This document shows, one piece after another, positions 8,133 through 17,150 of a stretch of DNA of 64,000 nt (position 1 is its first letter; every line of letters begins with the position of its first letter). The stretch comes from Asticcacaulis sp. AC402 (GTDB lineage Bacteria > Pseudomonadota > Alphaproteobacteria > Caulobacterales > Caulobacteraceae): NCBI RefSeq assembly GCF_000495835.1, contig NZ_AWGC01000009.1:91838-155837 (forward strand), in the 5' to 3' direction. Below the pieces are notes generated by a model. That model saw nothing but the letters and a program-made list of their open reading frames with translations, did no database searches and was not told the origin of the DNA. The translations under genes and the position numbers were made by a program.

Positions 8133-9617
8133 ATGGCACCGACGCGTAAAACGTCCTCGCTTTTTAAAACCAAACACGATTCCAGGCGCGGTCCCGACGA
8201 CCGCCGTCTCGTCAGTCTCGGCCTGCGCTGGGAAGTGGCCTTTCAGTTGCGCATGCATTCGGGCGACAACACAGCCCAACTTTTCGACTGGATGGCGGTG
8301 CCCGCCCAGGGACTGATCGAAATCCTGCGCAAGGATTTCGACGTCTTTGCTCCGGAGCAACTTTATCTGGTCGACACGGCGCAAGGCTCCCTGGTCGCTG
8401 ACCGTGGTACCGGCGTGCGCTTCCACCATAGCTTCGCCCATCCGGCCCACTATCTGGCCGACTATGCCGCCTTCATCGCGCGTTTTCGCCACCTGGCGGC
8501 GCGCTTTCGTGAACAGGCCCGCACCGAAGCCGTCACCTATGTCCGCCGCGACCTGAGCGAGGCCCAGGCCGTGGATCTGGAAAAGGCTTATTTCGAGCGC
8601 TTTCCCAATACCGATGCGCAGTTCCTGTATCTCAACGACCGGATAGCGCCGTTCGCGACGCCGAATGGCCAGGGTGTGTTCTTTTCTCCCGAAACCCATT
8701 TCGGCGACCCAGCGGCCTGGGCCGACCTGCTTAGCGAAGAAAAACTGATCGGCGAGCCTTACCGCTTGTCGCCGCTGGATATCCTGGCGACCGAACCGGA
8801 AGGCCGCAGCCTGATGCGGCTGCGCGGTCTGACGATCGATCAGTTGGAAATCGCCATGGAGGTCAATCCCGACAATCCGGGCTTTCCGTATGAATTGGGG
8901 AAACAGTATCGCCTGGACGGGCAACTGGTCGAGGCTGAGGCAGCGATCGAAGTCGCCTTGCGGCGGTCACCCGATCATCCCGTGCTGCGCCGTGAAAGCC
9001 TGGCCATACGACGCGCTGCCAACCGCATGGGAGAGCGTGCCTATGCCGATGCCCTGCTCGAACTGGGCGCCCATGACGATGCCGATGCCATCCTGATGGC
9101 GGCCGATGCCTTGGGCGCCTTGCAGGACTATGACGCGGCAGCCGCGGCTTACGGCCGTTATCTCGCCATTCATCCGATGGATGCAACTGCCTGTTTCGGC
9201 AAGGCGGCCTGTTTACGCCGGTTGAACCGGTTCAGCGAAGCCGAGATGGCGGTAACCCTGTGCCTGCAACTGGCGCCGGACCTGGCGCGCGCCCATGTGC
9301 TGCGGTCGCAGATCCTGCTGGCCATGAGTCGGCACTGGGATTCGATTGCAGCTGCCCAACGGGCGTGCAAGAGCGATCGGTCGCCGCGTGGCTTGTACAA
9401 TCTGGCGGCGGTCTATGAATCGCTGCAGCAGATGGAAAAGGCGGTCGAGACCTATGAAGAAATCGAGCGTCTGGGCACTTCGGTCAACGCCAAAGCGGTC
9501 GAGCGGTTGCGGCAACTTCGGGGCGAACCGGTCGTGGCAGCCAATGCCGAGCCCCTGGATCCAGCGGCCAAGCCGGCGAGTCGCACCTGGGGCAAGCGGG
9601 TCTTCGGGGCGCGGTAG
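8133..9617 (+). CDS. DUF1796-like domain fused to TPR repeats, presumed Cys lost
   Basis: Residues about 25-210 resemble DUF1796, a putative papain-like cysteine peptidase family: LVSLGLRWEVAFQLR, then LFDWM, LIEILRKDFD, FHHSFAH and FIARFRHLAARF. In the usual LGxxCEVA-type motif the Cys would be the nucleophile; here the residue is Trp (TGG instead of TGC/TGT). Residues about 240-465 are helical repeats that read as TPRs (AIEVALRRSPDHP, AAAYGRYLAIHPMD, AVTLCLQLAPDLARAH, AVETYEEIERLG). The whole is 494 residues with no signal peptide or membrane segment. It may be a binding or scaffold protein rather than a peptidase. Family assignment is from memory of the motif pattern, hence moderate confidence. 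Confidence 0.6.
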   Translation: MAPTRKTSSLFKTKHDSRRGPDDRRLVSLGLRWEVAFQLRMHSGDNTAQLFDWMAVPAQGLIEILRKDFDVFAPEQLYLVDTAQGSLVADRGTGVRFHHSFAHPAHYLADYAAFIARFRHLAARFREQARTEAVTYVRRDLSEAQAVDLEKAYFERFPNTDAQFLYLNDRIAPFATPNGQGVFFSPETHFGDPAAWADLLSEEKLIGEPYRLSPLDILATEPEGRSLMRLRGLTIDQLEIAMEVNPDNPGFPYELGKQYRLDGQLVEAEAAIEVALRRSPDHPVLRRESLAIRRAANRMGERAYADALLELGAHDDADAILMAADALGALQDYDAAAAAYGRYLAIHPMDATACFGKAACLRRLNRFSEAEMAVTLCLQLAPDLARAHVLRSQILLAMSRHWDSIAAAQRACKSDRSPRGLYNLAAVYESLQQMEKAVETYEEIERLGTSVNAKAVERLRQLRGEPVVAANAEPLDPAAKPASRTWGKRVFGAR

Positions 9618-9728
9618 ACTTTTTACGATGCGGGGTACTTCGAGACTACGACGGCCCTCCGTCTCGACGCGCCGCACCCTGCGGGCTTGCTTGCTCGCCT
9701 CCTCGCCCGCGAACGAGGAAGGATGATC

Positions 9729-10529
9729 TTACGACTTCTTCCGCAGTTTTTCTACCGCCGCGGTCATCGCCGGGATATTGGTGCCGTTGTACGGCTCGCC
9801 ATCGATGATGAAGGTCGGCGTCCCGGTTATGGCTAAATCGTCGCCCAACACCAGAGTTTCGGTGATGTAGTTCTGGATGTCCTCGGACGACATCCTCGCC
9901 TGGATCGTCTGCGGGTTCAACCCGGCCTTAGCCAGGACGGCGTGCGCCTCCGCCTCGCTGTCGACGCCGCCGCTCATAAAGGCGTAGTGCACAGCCTCGT
10001 ACTTGCCGGCTTCCGCTGCTGCCAGGGCATAGGCCGCCAAGGGTCGCGAATTCTTGCTGATCACCGGATACTCTTTGATGATGATCGCCACGTCCGGGTT
10101 GGCCTCCAGGAAGGCCTTCACCAGCGGTGCACCGGAACGACAGTAGGTGCAGTTGTAATCCAGGAATTCGACGATCTTGATCGGCGCAGCCGGATTGCCG
10201 AGGATCGGGTCCATCTTGCTGCCGTACAGGGTCGTCTTCAGGCTTTCCGCCCGCGCCTTGAGCGCCTCGCGAGTCTTGGTGGCGACGGCGGCATCGGCCT
10301 GGGCCTGAAGCTTTTCGCTGGCTGCCTGCAGCATGGCCGGCCGCTCCAGCAAGCCTTGCTGAGTCTGCCACGCCTGGACTTGCGGCAGGACATAGGGCGC
10401 GCCCGCCAGGATGACAGCAAACACTGCCAGGCCAGTGGTGATGTGGCCCTGGATGTCGCGCCAGCCGCCGTAAGAGGACTGAGACGAGGATTCTGGCATC
10501 GGCAATTCAGGTTCGGACACGTAAAACAC
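9729..10529 (-). CDS. Membrane-anchored DsbA-family thiol-disulfide oxidoreductase
   Basis: A thioredoxin-fold protein of the DsbA/ScsC/Com1 type acting in the periplasm. A single membrane segment (about residues 31-50) anchors it, a helical region follows (about 55-105), then the catalytic domain with CTYC (Cys127 and Cys130) in EFLDYNCTYCRSG and the cis-Pro loop TGTPTFIIDG near the C-terminus. The GTG at 10529 gives 266 residues; an ATG at 10499 is an equally good start. It lies 9 bp after the M48 protease stop on the same strand, so the two are probably co-transcribed as envelope quality-control genes. Oxidase versus isomerase activity cannot be told. Confidence 0.88.
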   Translation of the reverse strand: MFYVSEPELPMPESSSQSSYGGWRDIQGHITTGLAVFAVILAGAPYVLPQVQAWQTQQGLLERPAMLQAASEKLQAQADAAVATKTREALKARAESLKTTLYGSKMDPILGNPAAPIKIVEFLDYNCTYCRSGAPLVKAFLEANPDVAIIIKEYPVISKNSRPLAAYALAAAEAGKYEAVHYAFMSGGVDSEAEAHAVLAKAGLNPQTIQARMSSEDIQNYITETLVLGDDLAITGTPTFIIDGEPYNGTNIPAMTAAVEKLRKKS

Positions 10530-10538
10530 TTTCGGGGG

Positions 10539-11948
10539 TTAGGGACGGCGCTTGGTTTCGCCTTCGACCGGGTTGATGCCCATTTCGGATGAAGTCACCA
10601 TGACCAGGTCGCGGGCGCGGCGAAATTCCGGCGAGGTCGTAGGGAAAAATTTCTGAGCGCGCACGGCTGTTGTTCGCGCACCTTCATAGTCACCGTTGTA
10701 GAACTGAGCCTCGGCTGTAGCCAGCCGCGCCATCCCGGGCTGGTTCAGCGAGTCATAGGCCTGCGCCAGTTGCGACCAGGTGAAGCTGTTGTCCTCTTCG
10801 TACTTCAACGACTCGCGCAGCACGACGACGGCCTGATCCAGGTTCTCCTTGTCGCCGATGGCGATCAGGGTTTGGCCAAGGTTCAAGTGCAGAAGGGGCG
10901 CCTGCGGCATCAGTTGGACCGATTTCAGATGTTCTGGCTTCGCCAGGACGGCACGGCCGGTCTCGAAATAGATCTGTCCCTTCAACTCATGGAGATACGC
11001 GTTGTCTGGCTGCTCAGTGATGAGCGTATCGAGATCGGTCAGGGCCTTGTCCCAGTTGCCCTGCTTGTAGGTGGCGATAACCCGGGCGTAGCGCGCCGGA
11101 TAGGAGGTGTCGCTTTCGGGATAGGTGCGGAAGGTCTTGACCGGGTCTTCCATGAAGCCGGCCAGCTTGGCCTGGACGATCTTGAACGCCTCCACGACTT
11201 CGGGCGGATCGACCTCGCCATAGTGCGACTGGCGCTTGGCCAGGCTGGTGATCGATTGAATGCGTTCACGCGACAACGGGTGGGTGCGGAAAAAGGCGTA
11301 GCGCTCGGCGTTCGAGAAAGTCTCGACATTGCGGAAATTGTAGAAGAAGTCGACCAGACCCTTGCCGGACATGCCGGCCTTCTCCAGCGCTTTGATGCCG
11401 GCGACGTCGGCAGCGGACTCCTGCGTTTGCATGTACCGAAGGGCGTTCAATGTGCCAAAGGTGCCGGAGCTGCCAATAATGCCCATGGCGCCGTCGGGGG
11501 AGCCGGCCAGGGCTGCGACGATGCCGAGGCCCAGCGCGATGGCCATTGGAGCCCGCGCGGCGCGCTCGATCTCGTCGGTGCGCATCATGTGGCCGCCGGA
11601 CAGGTGGCCGGTTTCGTGGGCAATGACGCCGAACAACTCGTTGGGGGTCTTGGCTTCCAGGATCAGGCCGGTGTTCAGCCCCATGCGCAGGCGGAAAGTA
11701 GCGAAGGCGTTCAGATCGTCGCTGGCCACCAGCAGATACTGGACGCGGTCGGCATCGAGGCCGGCGGCCTCGAGGATCGGCCGGGTACGGTCATGCAGAA
11801 AGCGTTCGACCTCGGTGTCGCGGATGACGCTTTGGGCGTGGGCAGCGGCCGACGCGGCCAGCATGGCAAGTCCGGCAGCAATGCCTGTCGCGGCTTTCAG
11901 CAGGCGCCGGGCCAGGGACGTGTGAGATGGTTTGTCGTGCATAGGCAT
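10539..11948 (-). CDS. BepA-like M48 metalloprotease with C-terminal TPRs
   Basis: A periplasmic zinc protease of the BepA/YfgC type that checks outer-membrane protein and LPS-transporter assembly. The ATG at 11948 is chosen (MPMHDKPSHT...), since it starts a signal peptide ending ASAAAHAQ at residue 39; a second Met two codons on is possible, and the longer in-frame extension to 12110 is not credible. HEXXH is HETGH at residues 111-115. Residues about 310-440 form TPR-like repeats (LHLNLGQTLIAIGD, FTWSQLAQAYDSLNQPG). It has 469 residues, near the BepA length. The DsbA-like gene follows 9 bp downstream, an arrangement that suits joint folding quality control. Confidence 0.9.
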   Translation of the reverse strand: MPMHDKPSHTSLARRLLKAATGIAAGLAMLAASAAAHAQSVIRDTEVERFLHDRTRPILEAAGLDADRVQYLLVASDDLNAFATFRLRMGLNTGLILEAKTPNELFGVIAHETGHLSGGHMMRTDEIERAARAPMAIALGLGIVAALAGSPDGAMGIIGSSGTFGTLNALRYMQTQESAADVAGIKALEKAGMSGKGLVDFFYNFRNVETFSNAERYAFFRTHPLSRERIQSITSLAKRQSHYGEVDPPEVVEAFKIVQAKLAGFMEDPVKTFRTYPESDTSYPARYARVIATYKQGNWDKALTDLDTLITEQPDNAYLHELKGQIYFETGRAVLAKPEHLKSVQLMPQAPLLHLNLGQTLIAIGDKENLDQAVVVLRESLKYEEDNSFTWSQLAQAYDSLNQPGMARLATAEAQFYNGDYEGARTTAVRAQKFFPTTSPEFRRARDLVMVTSSEMGINPVEGETKRRP

Positions 11949-12291
11949 AGACCCCGAGAACGCGCACTTTAGATAGGCATCAAGCGTGACAAATCTAAGG
12001 CCTGTACTTGAACCCTGAATGAATAAGAACCACGAATTCATGGGACTCTCCAACCGCCGCGAAGCAGCACCATCTTGAAGTTGGAACCACGGATAACGTC
12101 GGATGAACACGCATGAAAAAGTGCCGGCGCTTGAAACCTCGGACCGGGCTGTTCTTGACAGAAGAGTTAAGAATATTCGCGTCTATTCGCCATCATTCGC
12201 GGTCTCAAACTTGCCTTGATTCTGCTTCGCGGGAAGTTCGGGATGGAAACGGATATCCATGTTTATCTGTGTCCATCCCTGGTTCAGAACC
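11949..12291. repeat. Gene-free gap with degenerate nested inverted repeats (CGCGAATGAAC family)
   Basis: No coding frame here is credible. The outer arms are GGAACCACGGATAACGTCGG (from about 12084) and the segment ending TCTGTGTCCATCCCTGGTTC (to about 12288), imperfect reverse complements. Inside is ATTCGCGTCTATTCGCC followed by ATTCGCGGTCTCAAAC, the same words found at 22528-22550 and 63284-63306. It separates rne (stop at 12292) from the protease start and may hold the protease promoter, but I see no clear -35/-10. Confidence 0.6.
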
Positions 12292-15015
12292 TTACTTTCG
12301 CCACCAGCCACGCTTGGGCTTTTCAGGCGGGGCCGTGATTTCGTTCGGATCCGGTTCGGCGGCGACAGGTTCAAGAACCTTGACAGGTTCGGCTTCCAGG
12401 ACCGGTTCCAACACAGGCTCAGCCAATACCGGGGGCAGGGCTTCTACCGCCGTCTCCTGGGCTTCGACCACCGGAGCGGCCTTCTTGCGTGAACGGGGCT
12501 TTTTTACCGGTGCTTCCGGTTCGACCATAGTCACGGCCGGCGCCGCTTCCGGCTCCAGGTCAGGCGCAACACCGGAATCGACGTCGGTCGAGGTCGGCAT
12601 GGGCGCGGTGATCAATGGTTCCGAATGGTCGGGGGGCACGGGATCAGCGGCTTCGACGCCCGTCTTGCGGCGGCGCGTTGGGCGCGGACGCTTGGGCGCC
12701 GGCTGGTCGCGCAGTTCTTCGGGCACCAGCGAGGTCGGGGACGTCACCTCGGCGCCAAGCACCTGAATGACGGCCGCAGCAACAGAGATTACCGGCGATA
12801 CGGCGATGTTTGTCGCCGCAATGTCGCGAGTGCGTTCGGTCTGTTCGAAGCGTTTCGCCTGTTCCTCGAACGGATCGATCCAGACATAAGGCGCTTCCAG
12901 TGACGGCGTGCGGGCACGGACCCAGCTGTAGGTTTCGCGCGGACGGTTATCGAAACCGGCGCGTCGGCCGCCACGGCGACCACGGCGGCGGCGGTTGCGG
13001 CCGTGACGCGGATCTGATCCGTCTCCTTCATCCTCGTCGTCGCCTTCGTCGCCCTCTGCGTCTTCACCGGCATCAGCCCCAGCGTCCACGCGACCTTCAC
13101 CCGCGGCCAGGCCTGAGGCGCGGTCATCGCTTTCAAAGCGGTCACGGCCACCACGGCGGCGGCGGCGGCGCTTGTTACCTCGGGCATCGCGGCTTTCGCC
13201 GCTTTCACGATCGCCGCGTGGTTCGGCACTTTCGGCGCCGTCTTCGCCGTCCTCATCGGTGGCGACCACGTCGTCCTCGTCATCGCCAAGCGCCTCGTCT
13301 TCGGCGATTTCTTCCGGCGTCGGATCGAAGGCAATCGGTTCCGGGCGAATGGGCGCAACGAAGTCGACCTCAGTGGCCAGGACGGTGCGTACAATCTGCA
13401 GGTCGGTATGGCCCAGGTCGTTGTCAATTTCGATATTGACCTTCAGGCCCCATTCCAACCGCAACTTGGCGAGGTGGATCTGCTTTTCGTTCAGGATATA
13501 GAGGGCAACGGCGGTCGGCAGCTTAACGGTAATGGCGCCGGCCCCGTTTTGCATGGCTTCCATATCGATGCGCCGCATGGCCGAAAGGGCGGCCGAGTCG
13601 ATCGAGCGGATGCGTCCCATGCCCTCGCAGTGCGGGCAGGTGACGGTCGTGCCTTCCAGGAAGCCGGTGCGGCGGCGCTGACGGCTGATTTCCATAAGGC
13701 CGAAGCCGGAAATCTTGCCCATCTGGATGCGGGCGCGGTCCTCGGCCAGGGCGTCCTTCAGCTTCTTTTCGACCGAACGGTTGTTTTTCGACTCGTCCAT
13801 GTCAATGAAGTCGATGACCACCAGGCCGGCCAGGTCACGCAGCCGCATCTGACGCGCAGCTTCTTCCGCGGCTTCCATGTTGGTCTTGAGAGCGGTCGCC
13901 TCGATATTGCGTTCCTTAGTCGACTTTCCGGAGTTGACGTCGATGGCGACCAGGGCCTCGGTCTGGTTGATGACCAGATAGCCGCCGGACTTCAGCGGCA
14001 CGACCGGAGAGTAGATTTTCGAGATCAGGTCCTCGACGCCGTAACGGGCAAAGAGGGGAGCATTGGCCTTGTAGAGTTGGATCTTTTTGGCCTGCGACGG
14101 CATGATCATACGCATGAAGTCCTTGGCGGACTTGTAGCCATCGTCGCCCTCGACCAGCACGCCATCGAAATCCTTGTCGAACATGTCGCGGATGGCACGT
14201 TTGACCAGGTCCTCTTCTTCATAGATCAGCGCCGGCGCATTCGATTTGAGCGTCGTCTCGCGGATGGTCTCCCACACCCGAAGCAGATAGTCGTAATCGC
14301 GCTTGATCTCCTGCTTGGTGCGCTTGGCGCCGGCAGTGCGGACGATCAGACCCATACCGTGCGGCACGTCCAGTGACTGGGCTACCGCCTTCAGGCGCTT
14401 GCGGTCGGGGGCATTGGTGATCTTGCGCGAAATGCCGCCTCCGCGCGCCGTGTTCGGCATCAGCACGCAGTACCGGCCAGCCAGCGACAGGTAGGTGGTC
14501 AGGGCCGCGCCTTTGTTGCCGCGCTCTTCCTTGACGACCTGAACCAGCAGGATCTGGCGGCGCTTGATGACCTCCTGAATCTTGTAGCGGCGGATCAGGT
14601 GCTGACGCAGGCGGCGCTCTTCATCGGGCAGATCGTCGCCATCGTCCTCATGATGATCGTCGTCGTCATCGTCGCCAAGGCCGTTGTCACGGGCGCTGTC
14701 GCGGCCGCTGTCCTTGGCGTTTTGGGCCTGGGCCGCCAGTTCCGCCATCAGCTTTTCACGATCGGCGATCGGGATCTGATAGTAGTCGGGATGGATTTCG
14801 TTGAAAGCCAGGAAGCCGTGACGGTTACCGCCATATTCCACGAAGGCCGCCTGCAACGACGGCTCTACCCGTGTGACCTTGGCAAGATAGATATTGCCGC
14901 GAAGCTGCTTCCTGGCGTGGCTTTCGAAATCAAATTCTTCAACTCGCGAGCCGTTCAGCACGACGACACGGGTCTCTTCCGTGTGGGTCGCGTCGATTAA
15001 CATAGTCTTTGACAT
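12292..15015 (-). CDS. rne: Ribonuclease E
   Basis: The endonuclease that starts mRNA decay and processes rRNA and tRNA, and the scaffold of the degradosome. The ATG at 15015 (MSKTMLIDATHTEETRV) has a GGAGA site 8 bp upstream; a longer frame to 15069 is rejected. The N-terminal half holds the S1 domain, which is interrupted near residue 115 by an acidic stretch (DDDDDHHEDDGDD), and the DNase I-like part with VIDFIDMDESKNN. The Zn-link CPHCEGMG is near residue 465. The C-terminal 350 residues are low-complexity: acidic patches alternate with Arg-rich RNA-binding patches (NKRRRRRRGGRDRF; RNRRRRGRRGGRRAG). It ends PKRGWWRK, matching the GWW motif that recruits PNPase in Caulobacter. 907 residues. 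Confidence 0.96.
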   Translation of the reverse strand: MSKTMLIDATHTEETRVVVLNGSRVEEFDFESHARKQLRGNIYLAKVTRVEPSLQAAFVEYGGNRHGFLAFNEIHPDYYQIPIADREKLMAELAAQAQNAKDSGRDSARDNGLGDDDDDDHHEDDGDDLPDEERRLRQHLIRRYKIQEVIKRRQILLVQVVKEERGNKGAALTTYLSLAGRYCVLMPNTARGGGISRKITNAPDRKRLKAVAQSLDVPHGMGLIVRTAGAKRTKQEIKRDYDYLLRVWETIRETTLKSNAPALIYEEEDLVKRAIRDMFDKDFDGVLVEGDDGYKSAKDFMRMIMPSQAKKIQLYKANAPLFARYGVEDLISKIYSPVVPLKSGGYLVINQTEALVAIDVNSGKSTKERNIEATALKTNMEAAEEAARQMRLRDLAGLVVIDFIDMDESKNNRSVEKKLKDALAEDRARIQMGKISGFGLMEISRQRRRTGFLEGTTVTCPHCEGMGRIRSIDSAALSAMRRIDMEAMQNGAGAITVKLPTAVALYILNEKQIHLAKLRLEWGLKVNIEIDNDLGHTDLQIVRTVLATEVDFVAPIRPEPIAFDPTPEEIAEDEALGDDEDDVVATDEDGEDGAESAEPRGDRESGESRDARGNKRRRRRRGGRDRFESDDRASGLAAGEGRVDAGADAGEDAEGDEGDDEDEGDGSDPRHGRNRRRRGRRGGRRAGFDNRPRETYSWVRARTPSLEAPYVWIDPFEEQAKRFEQTERTRDIAATNIAVSPVISVAAAVIQVLGAEVTSPTSLVPEELRDQPAPKRPRPTRRRKTGVEAADPVPPDHSEPLITAPMPTSTDVDSGVAPDLEPEAAPAVTMVEPEAPVKKPRSRKKAAPVVEAQETAVEALPPVLAEPVLEPVLEAEPVKVLEPVAAEPDPNEITAPPEKPKRGWWRK

Positions 15016-15181
15016 TAACAGTATCTCCGGAGCGCTCGAACGCACGTCCCGGCGGAGCCGGACGGACAAAGGCGTGGCGCTTAAGGTTCAGGTGAGGGCG
15101 CGCGGCCACCGCGGCGAAAACGCCGGCAGTGACAAAAGTTCCGTTGTGGAGGCTCAAGGCGCAGCCCATGGATTCTTTTCT

Positions 15182-15242
15182 ACTCTATGGCGCGCGATAG
15201 GGCGCGCCGGACTACTCTGTGGTGCGATATAGACCGCGCCGG
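15182..15242. repeat. Imperfect 29-bp direct repeat in the rne leader region
   Basis: Two copies, 15182-15210 and 15214-15242, begin ACTCT.TGG and end CGCGCCGG, with roughly 22 of 29 positions identical by eye and a 32-bp period. Read towards rne, each copy carries a TAT-rich centre (CTATCGCG and TATATCGC) that could be a -10-like element, so a duplicated promoter is one reading. Confidence 0.55.
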
Positions 15243-15547
15243 TTCATTTATGGACGTGACATCTGTTCCGGGCGAGAACTTCCGCCAGGCGTCTGGCAGG
15301 GAGATAAGACCGCGGACCGATTGTCACAAGGTTCGCAGGCGCGGAACGGCTTCCACCGGTGTCCCGTTTATCAAATGCGCTCGCCCCCTAAATCTGGGGC
15401 GGGCGAATTTCAGAAACGATGGACGCGGGCAAGTTTTATAAACCGGCGTCATTTTGCTTTCGAGGTTTGCAATCAAGGCGATATCCCCGCCAGGCAAACT
15501 TCGAAAACACGACACCCGTCACAGCCGTACTCGCAAGAGAGCGATAC

Positions 15548-15572
15548 CAATTTGCCACATGTCGGCAAATTG
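15548..15572. promoter_or_regulatory. 9-bp inverted repeat, possible operator
   Basis: CAATTTGCC at 15548-15556 and GGCAAATTG at 15564-15572 are perfect reverse complements around ACATGTC. The symmetrical site is long enough for a dimeric DNA-binding protein. It lies about 250 bp upstream of the amidase start. The regulator is unknown. Confidence 0.4.
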
Positions 15573-15754
15573 CGTTTCACGTCAACTGTTTTTATTGACG
15601 GGCAACAGCAGGGCGTGTCGTTGCGATAAGGTTGGTCGCGAAAACTTCAGGTTGCGGCAACCGTTTCTTAACCGGCTGGAAACCACAAAGATTAAATGGG
15701 GGGAAACCCTGTAGTTTAATCGTATTTCCATCCGTGCCTGCCATAGTCACCCAA

Positions 15755-15792
15755 CAAGGTCCTACGACTAAATTCAAGGTCTTACGGCTAAA
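15755..15792 (+). promoter_or_regulatory. Direct repeat with 20-bp period upstream of the amidase gene
   Basis: CAAGGTCCTACGACTAAA at 15755-15772 and CAAGGTCTTACGGCTAAA at 15775-15792 match at 16 of 18 positions and are exactly 20 bp apart, about two helical turns. They end 30 bp before the amidase ATG. The layout suits a regulator binding as two adjacent protomers on one DNA face, or a site in the mRNA leader. Confidence 0.5.
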
Positions 15793-15822
15793 ACATAGAA
15801 CATGTGGTGCGTGGAGTAATGA

Positions 15823-17085
15823 ATGTCCCGACGGTATAATACCTTGGTACATCGTTTGCGTGTAGTAAGCGTTCTGAACCTTTCACGGATGCTGGCAACA
15901 GGCGTCGTGAGCGCTTTTGCGCCAGCGGCGTTGGTCATAGCAGCCCCGGTCGTTGCGGCGCCCGTAACGGCATCGGGCGACGTGGTCAAGGTCCGGCTCG
16001 GCGGTGACGCCTCTCAAACCCGTATCGTTATCGAACTCAACAAGGCCGTCGACGGCAAGGTGGTGACGCGTGAGAACGAAGCCGCCCAGCAGGTCATTGC
16101 CCTCCCGGACGTCGAGGTTAGCAAGGCCTTGTCCGGCACCGGCCTGGGCCTGATCGCCGACTGGAAGGTCGAGAATGTCGCCGGCAGCACCCGCCTGAAA
16201 ATCAACTTTAAGGGGAAGGGCAAGGTCTATCGCCGCTTCCTGCTGCCCCCGGCGGATGGAATTAGTGTCTACCGCTATGTCGTCGATGTCGTGCCAGGCA
16301 ATGCCGACACATCGGTTGAAAAGCCGGCACCGGTTCCGGTAATCGCCGCTCCGGTTTCGGGCAAGACGCAACTGGCCGCCAACCCAACCCGTACCAAGAA
16401 GGTCATTGTCATCGACGCCGGCCATGGGGGCAAGGATCCTGGAGCGGTCGGAGCGCAGTCCTACGAAAAGGACGTCAACCTGGCGGCAGCAAAGGCGCTG
16501 AAGACTGCTTTGGAAAAGACCGGCCGCTACACCGTCATAATGACACGGGAGACCGATAGCTTCGTCGACCTGCCGGCACGGGTACGCATTGCCCGCAACG
16601 CCAATGCCGACCTGTTCATTTCGCTGCACTCGGATGCCGGTGGTTCGGGTGACACCCGCGGCGCCTCCATCTATACCCTGTCGGATTCCGGTACCGAGCG
16701 CGCCGCCAGGAAGGCCCTGATCAAGGGTGACTGGTCGCTGCCTGACATGCCGCAGTCGGACGCGATCGTCAGTCGCATCCTGATCGACCTGACCCAGCGC
16801 GCCACCAAGAACCGTTCCGCGACGTTCGCCCAACTGGTCATGGACCATATCAGCGCCTCGACTCCGCTGCTCAAGACCAATCTGCGTCAGGCCGGGCTTT
16901 TCGTCCTGCTGGCGCCGGATGTCCCGGCCGTCTTGCTGGAGATGGGCTTCGTCAACAACAAGGAAGACGAGGCTATGCTGAACGATTCGCGCCACCGCGA
17001 GGTGATGATGGGGCAGGTGGCCCGTGCCATCGATGTCTACTTCGCCAACGAGGTGCGCTACGCTTCCTTTGCCGGGTTGCCTTAG
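15823..17085 (+). CDS. amiC: N-acetylmuramoyl-L-alanine amidase (AmiC type)
   Basis: A periplasmic zinc amidase that cuts the bond between MurNAc and the stem peptide, needed to split septal peptidoglycan. A signal peptide ends near residue 46 (VVAAPVTA). Residues about 53-160 are an AMIN domain, which targets AmiC to the division site. Amidase_3 follows from about 193: VIVIDAGHGGKDPGA gives the zinc His201, YEKDVNL gives Glu215, SLHSDA gives the third ligand, and LLEMGFVNN gives the catalytic Glu near the C-terminus. 420 residues. It is divergent from rne, and in related genomes it precedes PBP1A; here an ADP-ribosylglycohydrolase sits between. A terminator follows at 17115-17150. Confidence 0.93.
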   Translation: MSRRYNTLVHRLRVVSVLNLSRMLATGVVSAFAPAALVIAAPVVAAPVTASGDVVKVRLGGDASQTRIVIELNKAVDGKVVTRENEAAQQVIALPDVEVSKALSGTGLGLIADWKVENVAGSTRLKINFKGKGKVYRRFLLPPADGISVYRYVVDVVPGNADTSVEKPAPVPVIAAPVSGKTQLAANPTRTKKVIVIDAGHGGKDPGAVGAQSYEKDVNLAAAKALKTALEKTGRYTVIMTRETDSFVDLPARVRIARNANADLFISLHSDAGGSGDTRGASIYTLSDSGTERAARKALIKGDWSLPDMPQSDAIVSRILIDLTQRATKNRSATFAQLVMDHISASTPLLKTNLRQAGLFVLLAPDVPAVLLEMGFVNNKEDEAMLNDSRHREVMMGQVARAIDVYFANEVRYASFAGLP

Positions 17086-17114
17086 TCAGTAGCGTAGAGT
17101 GTTGATCAGAGCCT

Positions 17115-17150
17115 TGAGGCCCCTGTCGCAAGACTGGGGCTTATTTTTTG
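17115..17150 (+). terminator. Rho-independent terminator of the amidase gene
   Basis: A stem of AGGCCCC with GGGGCTT around a TGTCGCAAGACT loop is followed by TATTTTTTG. The stem and T-run are in the right orientation for the rightward amidase gene. The T-run overlaps the last codons of the leftward gene ending at 17141. Confidence 0.75.

Larger units (their letters stand above)
15016..15822. other. 807-bp gene-free divergent region between rne and the amidase
   Basis: Neither strand shows a convincing gene. It should hold the rne leader (RNase E mRNAs often have long leaders) and both promoters. Visible structures are an imperfect direct repeat (15182-15242), a GC hairpin with arms CGCCCC/GGGGCG (15382-15401), a 9-bp inverted repeat (15548-15572), and a 20-bp-period direct repeat next to the amidase start (15755-15792). 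The short hypothetical frames here have no ribosome binding sites or recognisable domains. Confidence 0.6.

Noticed and set aside
10770..11972. 400-codon frame on the plus strand
   Set aside because: Antisense to the M48 protease with its HEXXH motif and signal peptide.
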